Shown here: positions 6,217-11,294 of the stretch, piece by piece
How positions within the stretch are numbered: the first letter of the stretch is position 1
Layout of the letters: each line of letters begins with the position of its first letter
DNA from: JBJXGC01 sp046154545
GTDB lineage: Bacteria; Chloroflexota; Dehalococcoidia; Tepidiformales; Tepidiformaceae
Length of the DNA stretch: 11,294 nucleotides
Direction of reading: 5' to 3'
NCBI GenBank assembly: GCA_046154545.1
Contig: JBJXGC010000230.1
Span: 1 to 11,294, forward strand
Notes under the pieces: generated by a model
What the model saw: only the letters and a program-made list of their open reading frames with translations
What the model was told of the DNA's origin: nothing
Database searches by the model: none
Made by a program: the position numbers and the translations under genes

Positions 6217-7353
6217 ATGACGAAGCTATTGCTCAAACTTCCATGGTTTCTCTCCGCGCCGCTTGTGCTGATCGTGGCCGGTGTCTTCGCATTCGTGGCC
6301 TTCCAGTTCACGGGCGACTATTTCCGCGAGACCTGCCACAACGAGCGGAACCTCCTGACGGGGGAGTTCGAGCCGTCGAACTGCGGCGAGGGGGCGAAGG
6401 TCGCGCAGGCCCAGCGGACTCCCACGTCGCCGGGCACCGCGGGCGGCGCCGGGGTGACGACCGCCAGAGGCACGTTCCGGGACGGCGACCCGGGGCACGA
6501 AGGCTCTGGCACGGTCGATGTCCAACGGCTCGCTGATGGCCGGTTCAACGTCTTCCTCAAGGACTTCTCGGTGACGAACGGACCAGAACTGTGGGTCGTG
6601 CTCAGCACGAGCGCGGATGGAAGCTACGCCGACGGCGACCTGTTTCTCGAAAAGCTGAAGGCGAACAACGGCAGCCAGAACTACCTGGCGCCGCCCGGGG
6701 TGGACTTGTCGGCGTATCGCAGCGTGATCATCTGGTGCCGGCCATTCCGGGTGACCTTCGCCCGGGCGCCGCTCGAAGCGGGCGTGGCCGGCGGCGCTGG
6801 AGACAGCGGCACGCCAACAGCTCCGGCGGTAGCGGCCGCGGCGACGCCGTCACCGGCGGCCACGGCGGCCACGGCGGCCCTGTCAACGCCTCGAGCAGGC
6901 GGGGCAGGGGCCGCTTCCACCGGTACACCGGCCCCATCGCCGGCAACCACACCGACCGTGCGCCCGGCGGCGGCGGCGGCCACACCGACAGCGGTGCCGC
7001 AGACCCCGGCCGTCCGCCAGGGCGTGATCGCACGGGGAAGCCTGCGCGACGGCGCTCCGGGCCACATGGGCACCGGGGCGGTGGAGGTGCAGCGGCTGCC
7101 CGACGGGAAGCTCAACATCTTCATCGGGAACCTTTCGGTGACGAACGGCCCGGACCTCTTCATCGTCCTGAACCGCAGCGATGACGGCGACTATTCGGAT
7201 GGTGACCTCGTCCTTGAGCGGCTCAAGGCGAACAACGGCAGCCAGAACTACGCACTGCCCGACGGCACGGATGTGTCGAAGTACCGGAGCGTGAGCATCT
7301 GGTGCCGGCAGTTCGATACGACGTTCTCGTACGCGAAGCTGGAGGTGCAGTGA
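6217..7353 (+). CDS. Membrane-anchored protein with two tandem DM13 domains
   Basis: This 378-residue protein has an N-terminal membrane helix (about 11-31), a short Cys-containing segment (Cys40, Cys56) and DM13 domain 1 (about 83-187). A Pro/Thr/Ala/Gly-rich linker of about 80 residues leads to DM13 domain 2 (about 270-377). Each domain shows the family pattern: G-x-F/L-R-D-G-x-P-G-H, FSVTNGPEL or LSVTNGPDL, LKANNGSQNY, and a conserved Cys in IIWCRPF (Cys174) or SIWCRQF (Cys363). DM13 was proposed from comparative genomics to act in electron transfer with DOMON-type domains, probably through its conserved cysteine; the role here is inferred. The anchor and linker place both domains outside the membrane. 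AGGGGTG lies 4 nt before the ATG. The stop overlaps the next gene's ATG by one base. Confidence 0.9.
   Translation: MTKLLLKLPWFLSAPLVLIVAGVFAFVAFQFTGDYFRETCHNERNLLTGEFEPSNCGEGAKVAQAQRTPTSPGTAGGAGVTTARGTFRDGDPGHEGSGTVDVQRLADGRFNVFLKDFSVTNGPELWVVLSTSADGSYADGDLFLEKLKANNGSQNYLAPPGVDLSAYRSVIIWCRPFRVTFARAPLEAGVAGGAGDSGTPTAPAVAAAATPSPAATAATAALSTPRAGGAGAASTGTPAPSPATTPTVRPAAAAATPTAVPQTPAVRQGVIARGSLRDGAPGHMGTGAVEVQRLPDGKLNIFIGNLSVTNGPDLFIVLNRSDDGDYSDGDLVLERLKANNGSQNYALPDGTDVSKYRSVSIWCRQFDTTFSYAKLEVQ
6658..6684 (+). repeat. Direct repeat copy 1 inside DM13 domain 1
   Basis: This 27-base stretch, coding for KANNGSQNY, is identical to 7225-7251 in the second DM13 domain, although the sequence around both copies has diverged. 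Confidence 0.85.
7225..7251 (+). repeat. Direct repeat copy 2 inside DM13 domain 2
   Basis: Identical over 27 bases to 6658-6684. Together they mark the internal duplication of the DM13 domain. Confidence 0.85.
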
Positions 7354-7850
7354 TGACCCAGGCGGTAGAGGCACAGGCCCGCCCGGCCACCAACCCACTG
7401 GAGCGGCTCGCGTCGGCGATGCCCGAAAACCTGGCCCTGACGATCTCGGTGCTCGCGCGGGTGGCGGGAGCGGCAGCGCTGCTCTACTACGCCTACGACC
7501 AGGACACGCTCTTCCCGGAGCGCCATTTCCCGCGGACCTGGGTGTTCACGGGCGGTATAGCGGCGCTTGCGCTGCTGTCGATCGTACCGATGCTCCGGGG
7601 GGCCACGGCCGGGCTGATGGTGATGCTCGCATCGGTCGGGGGCGGAGTGCTGATCTTCGGGGGGGCGAACCTGGCCACGCGCTGGCCTGGAGTCGTTGCG
7701 ATCGTGGCCGGAGTGGTCGCATGGGCCACGTATAGCGCCGTCTTCTACACGCGCACGCGGAAGGCCGAGCCGGTCGTGGCGGGACTGTTGCTCGGCTCGC
7801 TCGCGTCGTACGTGCTGATCGGCATTTGCGTGTTTCTCGTATCGAACTGA
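7353..7850 (+). CDS. Five-helix integral membrane protein, unknown function
   Basis: This 165-residue protein has about 25 hydrophilic residues and then five predicted membrane helices near residues 27-47, 62-81, 84-104, 111-131 and 140-163. The ATG at 7353 overlaps the DM13 stop (TGATG) and has GGAGG 8 nt upstream, so the two proteins are almost certainly co-translated. A longer reading from 7302 lies inside the DM13 gene and is rejected. I see no heme-ligating histidine pairs, cysteine motifs or transporter signatures; the only His is His58, between helices 1 and 2. It might be a membrane partner or scaffold of the DM13 protein, which is inferred from coupling alone. Confidence 0.85.
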   Translation: MTQAVEAQARPATNPLERLASAMPENLALTISVLARVAGAAALLYYAYDQDTLFPERHFPRTWVFTGGIAALALLSIVPMLRGATAGLMVMLASVGGGVLIFGGANLATRWPGVVAIVAGVVAWATYSAVFYTRTRKAEPVVAGLLLGSLASYVLIGICVFLVSN

Positions 7851-7869
7851 CGGGCACGGGCCCGGCCGG

Positions 7870-7893
7870 GGCCGCCCCTCAGCCGGGGCGGCC
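7870..7893. terminator. GC hairpin between convergent genes
   Basis: GGCCGCCCC (7870-7878) and GGGGCGGCC (7885-7893) pair perfectly around TCAGCC. The loop contains the stop codon of the minus-strand translin-like gene. Neither side has a T-run. It may act as a bidirectional transcription barrier in the 28-base gap between two convergent operons. Confidence 0.35.
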
Positions 7894-8529
7894 GCCGAGC
7901 GTAGCCATGGCGTCGCGCTGGAGGATGGCCATCGTCAGGTCGCCGCGCGTCTTTTCGAGGATGCCCCTGGTCTGATCGGTCGTGCGGCGGAGGCCGCCCG
8001 TCATCGCGTCCGGGAAGTCGATCGTGACGAGGACGGAGTAGATGTCGTCCATGGCCGAGAGGATGGCCTCACAGCCGTCGTAAGCCCCTGCCCGTAGCCG
8101 GTCGAGGACCCAGCGGCGCATCTCGCCGACGGCCTCGGCAATGCCGTTGAGGTAGGCCGGGTACTCGACCCCCAACGCTTCGGGCGCAGGCAACGCCTCC
8201 CCGGTGAGGAGGGCCAGGGTGGCTGAGGCTTCAGCGAACTCTTTCTGGGCGTCGTGGAGAAAGCCGGCGTAGTAGACGTCGCCGTGGCCTTCGAGGGCTG
8301 CGACGGCCGCGTCGCGGACCGCTCGCGCCTCGCCTATCAGGGCGGCCGCGCGCTCGAAGTCCTGGCGATGGACGGCGCGGATGGCGTTGGCGCTGAGGCG
8401 GATGATGGCGCGACTGGCGCCGAGGGCCTGTTCGCGGGCCGCGTTCTTGGCGGCGAAGTGCTCCAGGATGCGGGGGATGATCGACTCCAGCGGAGCGGTG
8501 CCGGCCAGCAAGCCAGTGGGCTCGGGCAT
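7879..8529 (-). CDS. Translin-family protein
   Basis: This 216-residue, largely alpha-helical protein carries the translin-superfamily signature. It has REQALGASRAIIRLSANAIR (32-51), YYAGFLHDAQKEFAEA (86-101), EALGVEYPAYLNGIAEAVGE (117-136) with MRR after it, and DFPDAMTGGLRR then ILEKTRGDLT (190-199). Translin and its partner TRAX are single-stranded nucleic-acid-binding proteins that form octamers; TRAX is an RNase, and archaeal relatives bind or cleave RNA. Acidic residues in the YAGFLHDAQKE, GEMRR and EKTRGD segments are candidates for metal binding, but catalysis is not shown. The ATG at 8529 overlaps the zinc-ribbon stop by one base (TGATG), so both are likely made together. The family is common in eukaryotes and archaea and patchy in bacteria. 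Confidence 0.85.
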   Translation of the reverse strand: MPEPTGLLAGTAPLESIIPRILEHFAAKNAAREQALGASRAIIRLSANAIRAVHRQDFERAAALIGEARAVRDAAVAALEGHGDVYYAGFLHDAQKEFAEASATLALLTGEALPAPEALGVEYPAYLNGIAEAVGEMRRWVLDRLRAGAYDGCEAILSAMDDIYSVLVTIDFPDAMTGGLRRTTDQTRGILEKTRGDLTMAILQRDAMATLGGRPG

Positions 8530-8870
8530 CAGAGGTCTTTCACGGGGTCGGGGAACTCACCCTCGCGGGCGGCGTCGATCATCTCGCGCGCACCTTCGGG
8601 GAGGTCCATGCCGTACTCGCCGAAGCGCTTCTCGACCCAGGAGCCGATCTGGCGGGGGTCGCGGTAGTCGTCGGGGCCGCCGCGGCCGGGCTCGCCGTAC
8701 TTGTCGATGATGTCGGCGCGGGAGAAGGAGCGGCCGAACTTCGACATCATGCGGGAGGTCTTCTCGCTCCCGCAGTGTTCGCACTTCACGGTGGAGACGG
8801 TGTCGATCTTGCGGGTGAAGTAGTTGGTGATGCGGGAACAGCTCTCGCAGCGGAATTCGTAGATGGGCAT
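8529..8870 (-). CDS. FmdB-type zinc-ribbon protein
   Basis: This 113-residue protein starts with MPIYEFRCESCSR and has two CxxC pairs (Cys8/Cys11 and Cys30/Cys33), the FmdB-family putative regulatory zinc ribbon. The C-terminal 65 residues are charged and have no named domain. The start is set at 8870 because MPIYEF is the near-invariant family N-terminus; a TTG six codons upstream (8888) is the alternative. No Shine-Dalgarno precedes the ATG. TTTGAT lies 6 nt before it, again pointing to a leaderless transcript, with only a weak TTTGCC 18 nt further up. The biochemical role of FmdB ribbons is poorly known. Tight coupling to a translin-like gene suggests a joint nucleic-acid function. Confidence 0.88.
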   Translation of the reverse strand: MPIYEFRCESCSRITNYFTRKIDTVSTVKCEHCGSEKTSRMMSKFGRSFSRADIIDKYGEPGRGGPDDYRDPRQIGSWVEKRFGEYGMDLPEGAREMIDAAREGEFPDPVKDL

Positions 8871-8951
8871 GGGGAGATCAAAGCGCAAACCGGCCGGGAA
8901 GGCAAAGAGGGCGAGGGGGAACGGGCTTCCCCAATGGCGGCGGGGGCTGCC

Positions 8952-9323
8952 TCAGACCGCTTCCGGAACCTCCAGACCGCGGAAATGCTCGACGGTGGTG
9001 ACCCGCCCGGCACGATCCAGGTCGATGCTGACGAGGTCCAGGCGGACGCTTTCCGGGTCGATGGATTGGTCCTCGCAGTACTCCATGGCACAGCGCCACA
9101 TGCGCTGGAGCTTGGACGGGGTGAGCGATTCGGCGGCGGCGCCGGGCGGCGCCTTCCGGGTCCGCACCTCGACGAAGACCATGTCGCCGCCATCCCGGGC
9201 CACGACGTCGATCTCGCCGGCGGGGACGCGGACGTTCCGCGCGAGGACGGTGAGTCCGGCCGCTTCGAGGCGGTGGGCGGCGAGACGTTCGCCGAAGTCG
9301 CCAAGGTCGCGGCGGGCGGTCAC
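8952..9323 (-). CDS. yraN: YraN/UPF0102 family protein
   Basis: This 123-residue protein has the UPF0102 core: GDFGERLAAHRLEAAGLTVL (8-27), then the nuclease-like GEID (36-39), FVEVRTR (50-56) and a downstream Lys71 in LTPSKLQRM. This Asp/Glu...E-x-V/K pattern belongs to the restriction-endonuclease-like fold, and the catalytic-looking residues Glu37, Asp39 and Glu52 are present. Precise cellular function is not established for the family; DNA processing is the usual suggestion. The GTG start at 9323 overlaps the rnhB stop by four bases (GTGA), and rnhB-yraN adjacency is common in bacteria. Confidence 0.93.
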   Translation of the reverse strand: MTARRDLGDFGERLAAHRLEAAGLTVLARNVRVPAGEIDVVARDGGDMVFVEVRTRKAPPGAAAESLTPSKLQRMWRCAMEYCEDQSIDPESVRLDLVSIDLDRAGRVTTVEHFRGLEVPEAV

Positions 9324-9946
9324 AGGGCGAACGAAAACTGGGCGACGGGCGCGAAGCTCCGGCGATGGATGGGACAGGGGCCACGAGCGAGGAGGAGCCG
9401 CTTGTGTTCGGGCGTGGGATACCCCTTGTTATGACAGAAGCCGTAGCCCGGGAACCGCTCGCACATCTCGACCATGAGGGCGTCACGGGCGGTCTTGGCG
9501 ATGATCGAAGCGGCCCCGACGGCGATGCTGAGGGCGTCACCATTGATGACCGGCCGGACATTTGGGAGCGGGAGGGGGAGTGCGTCCGAGATGATGGCGT
9601 CCGGGCTGACGGAGAGCGCCTCCAGTGCCCTGACCATGGCCCGCTTACGGGCCTGGTAGATGTTGATCGCGTCGATCCCCTCGTGGCCCACCCAGCCAAC
9701 GGCCCAGGGGACGGCGCCCTTTATTTCGAGGGCGAGTTCGTCGCGCACCTTCTCGGTGAGGACTTTGGAGTCGTTGACCCAGCGGTACCACTTGAAGCGC
9801 CGCCCTTGGGGTAGCGCGACCGCCCCGGCGGTGACGGGGCCAGCCAGGGGGCCAGCGCCGGCCTCATCGACGCCGGCCACCCAGAAGGCGCCCGCCTTCC
9901 AGGCTTCGCGTTCGAATTTGAGGCTCGGCTTTGGGGCCTTCGGCAT
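9320..9946 (-). CDS. rnhB: Ribonuclease HII
   Basis: This 208-residue enzyme would cleave RNA in RNA/DNA hybrids and nick at single ribonucleotides in DNA. The catalytic acids are visible: Asp27 and Glu28 in VAGVDEAG, Asp121 in IISDALPLP and Asp155 in AKTARDAL. Also present are NDSKVLT, INGDALS, AASIIAK, YGFCHNKGYPT and the C-terminal HRRSFAPV. The glycine-rich loop after DEA normally reads GRG but here reads GAG (residues 30-32), with a GCT codon for Ala31. The ATG at 9946 gives the normal family length; a longer in-frame extension to 10339 lies antisense to the divergent gene and is rejected. The ribosome-binding site is weak (GGGG 3 nt upstream). Confidence 0.95.
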   Translation of the reverse strand: MPKAPKPSLKFEREAWKAGAFWVAGVDEAGAGPLAGPVTAGAVALPQGRRFKWYRWVNDSKVLTEKVRDELALEIKGAVPWAVGWVGHEGIDAINIYQARKRAMVRALEALSVSPDAIISDALPLPLPNVRPVINGDALSIAVGAASIIAKTARDALMVEMCERFPGYGFCHNKGYPTPEHKRLLLARGPCPIHRRSFAPVAQFSFAL

Positions 9947-9954
9947 ATGCCCCG

Positions 9955-9960
9955 ATGCTA
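9955..9960 (-). promoter_or_regulatory. Candidate -10 element for rnhB
   Basis: Minus-strand TAGCAT lies 8 nt before the rnhB ATG and fits a TAnnnT -10. No clear -35 accompanies it. If real, the leader would be only a few bases long. Confidence 0.25.
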
Positions 9961-10052
9961 CGCCAGGCGCGCGGCAGCGGGAACGAAGTCCACGACCGTG
10001 GGCCGGGACGGTCGAGACAGGTAGGCTTGGCGGAAACCTCCCGGAGCAGCCC

Positions 10053-10898
10053 ATGACCTCGCCCCAGCAGATCGAAATCCCGCCGCCCTCGCTCGACGAC
10101 GTGCTGTACGAGCGGCGCGAGGACCATGCCGTCATCACGCTCAACCGGCCAGTCGTGCTGAACGCGATGAACTGGTCGATCATGCGGCGGCTGATGTGGG
10201 CGCTCCAGAAGGCCGAAAGCGACCCCGGCGTGCGGACGGTCATCCTGACGGGGGCCGGGCGGGCCTTCTCGGCGGGTGGGGACATCCAATCGACACCGCC
10301 ACCCGACAACGACCCCACGCCCTCGGGCATGGAGGTCAACCTGAAGATCTGGCGGATGCCGAAGCCGGTGATTGCAGCGGTGCGTGGTTACGCCGTAGGG
10401 CAGGGACACGAACTGGCCGGGATGTGCGACTTCACGATCGCGGCCGAGGACGCGGTCTTCGGAGAACTCCAGATCCGGCATGGCTTCGGGCCGCCGATCC
10501 TGGTGACGCCTTTCCTCGTCGGGCCGAAACAGGCGAAGGAGATCCTGATGCTCGGGGAGCGGGTCAGCGCCCAGGATGCCCTGCGTCTCGGGCTTGTGAA
10601 CAAAGTCGTCCCCGTCGATGACCTGATGGCGGCGGCTGAGGAGTGGGCGCGGAAGCTGGCGGCCTTGCCCCAGCAGACCGTCGTGGCGAACAAGCTGCTG
10701 GTGAACCGGGTGCACGAACTGGCCGGGTTCCAGGCCGCCCTGGACTACCGGGACGACCCGGCCATCGGCCCGCTGACCGAGCGCGGCCAGGGCGACGACG
10801 AGCACCTCAAGGTCCTGCGCGAACAGGGGTGGGAGGCGTTCCGGCGCTCCCGCGACGCGAGCTACGCCGATAGCCGGGAGATCGCCGGTCCGGGTTAG
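10053..10898 (+). CDS. Enoyl-CoA hydratase/isomerase (crotonase) family protein
   Basis: This 281-residue protein has a clear crotonase fold: VLYERREDHAVITLNRPVVL (17-36) with NAMN, then the first oxyanion-hole motif GRAFSAGGDI (69-78). The second is AVRGYAVGQGHELAGMCDFT (109-128). These bind the thioester carbonyl of an acyl-CoA. Glu120 (in GHELAGMCD) matches crotonase Glu144. At the position matching Glu164 the sequence is Gln140 (FGELQIRHG), so a standard hydratase mechanism is doubtful; isomerase, lyase or another crotonase reaction is possible. The substrate is unknown. The ATG at 10053 is supported by GGAG 6 nt upstream and the expected family length; a longer reading from 9660 runs antisense through rnhB. 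It is divergent from rnhB and convergent, 21 bases away, with the next gene. Confidence 0.9.
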   Translation: MTSPQQIEIPPPSLDDVLYERREDHAVITLNRPVVLNAMNWSIMRRLMWALQKAESDPGVRTVILTGAGRAFSAGGDIQSTPPPDNDPTPSGMEVNLKIWRMPKPVIAAVRGYAVGQGHELAGMCDFTIAAEDAVFGELQIRHGFGPPILVTPFLVGPKQAKEILMLGERVSAQDALRLGLVNKVVPVDDLMAAAEEWARKLAALPQQTVVANKLLVNRVHELAGFQAALDYRDDPAIGPLTERGQGDDEHLKVLREQGWEAFRRSRDASYADSREIAGPG

Positions 10899-10919
10899 GG
10901 CGGGCGGCCCGCGGGCGGA

Positions 10920-11294
10920 TTACTTCGCCGGGTCGAGGAGTTCCTTGAAGCCGTACTTCTTGTGCGGGCCCATGACGATGATTTCGAAGACGCCGATCCC
11001 CTTGCGGCGCCCGGCCGTGACTTCGGAGAGGGTCTGGACGTGGAGGTTGGCCATCGGGTCTTCGGTGGCGAGGTCGTATTCGCCGCCGTCCGACTCGTCG
11101 GGGCCAACCCACATGCCGTGGCCCCAGCGCGGCTCGCCGTAGCCGATGCCCTTCATGAGGAAGTGGAAGAGCGGCTTGAAGACGATCTCCATCTCCTTGC
11201 CCTTCGCCGGCTTCAGCGTGACGGTGGCCGCGCTGAGGTGGCGGGTGCCCTTCGCGAAGGTGAGCTGGTGGTCGACATCGACCTCCTCCTCCTT
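10920..11294 (-). CDS. C-terminal part of a hypothetical protein, possibly DUF7064-like (partial)
   Basis: The frame is open from the right edge to a TAA at 10920, giving 124 residues; the N-terminus lies outside the window. Recognisable stretches are GYGEPRWGHGMWVGPDES, then ANLHVQTLSEV, and GIGVFEIIVMGPHKKYGFKE just before the end. This pattern recalls the C-terminal domain of mycobacterial and chloroflexal proteins annotated DUF7064, lipocalin-like relatives of CrtC-type carotenoid hydratases. The family assignment comes from memory of motif shape and is tentative; function is unknown. Reading it as a 90-residue gene from 11192 is unlikely because the frame continues uninterrupted upstream. 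Confidence 0.6.
   Translation of the reverse strand, partial: KEEEVDVDHQLTFAKGTRHLSAATVTLKPAKGKEMEIVFKPLFHFLMKGIGYGEPRWGHGMWVGPDESDGGEYDLATEDPMANLHVQTLSEVTAGRRKGIGVFEIIVMGPHKKYGFKELLDPAK

Noticed and set aside
9660..10052. N-terminal extension of the crotonase gene
   Set aside because: It runs antisense through rnhB; family homology and a GGAG site start at 10053.
9947..10339. N-terminal extension of RNase HII
   Set aside because: It lies antisense to the crotonase gene and gives a protein far longer than the family's roughly 200 residues.
1..11294. CRISPR array, tRNA, rRNA, insertion sequence or integrase
   Set aside because: No regularly spaced repeats, no cloverleaf, no transposase or recombinase motif in any frame.

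Overview
The window is a compact, GC-rich stretch of bacterial chromosome. Three things make a Chloroflexota lineage (Dehalococcoidia-like) my best guess: a bacterial translin-like protein, a tandem DM13 protein with a Pro/Thr/Ala linker, and several start codons that sit only 6-9 nt after a -10-like hexamer, as in leaderless genes. This placement is inferred from gene content and composition only; there is no rRNA or marker gene to confirm it.

Layout. Positions 78-1968 carry accessory genes on the minus strand: a RimJ/RimL-type GNAT acetyltransferase (78-620), a doubtful basic 62-residue protein (756-944), a tiny promoter/23-codon ORF/terminator unit (about 1004-1172), and a type II toxin-antitoxin pair of Phd/YefM antitoxin and VapC PIN toxin (1196-1932). 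A perfect inverted repeat covers the antitoxin -35 region. A roughly 310-base intergenic stretch follows, holding a large imperfect palindrome (2063-2117) and the terminator of hppA. hppA (2339-4771, minus) encodes a membrane proton-pumping pyrophosphatase of the K+-independent type, with an unusually long extracytoplasmic loop. Upstream lie a degenerate-looking sigma-factor-like protein (4965-5672) and a 47-residue single-pass membrane protein (5760-5903), both minus.

The only plus-strand operon is 6217-7850: a membrane-anchored protein with two DM13 domains, coupled by a one-base stop/start overlap to a five-helix membrane protein of unknown function. It runs convergently into a minus-strand housekeeping and nucleic-acid cluster: rnhB (RNase HII), yraN (UPF0102), an FmdB-type zinc-ribbon protein and a translin-family protein. 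Within it rnhB/yraN and zinc-ribbon/translin are each translationally overlapped. Divergent from rnhB is a crotonase-superfamily gene (10053-10898). The right edge cuts off the C-terminal part of a minus-strand protein that may be DUF7064-like.

The points most worth following are the DM13/5-TM pair as a possible cell-surface redox module, the zinc-ribbon/translin couple, the Arg-to-Ala change in the RNase HII GRG motif, a Glu-to-Gln change at a crotonase catalytic position, the terminator-bounded micro-gene near 1100, and the operator-like palindrome at the toxin-antitoxin promoter.
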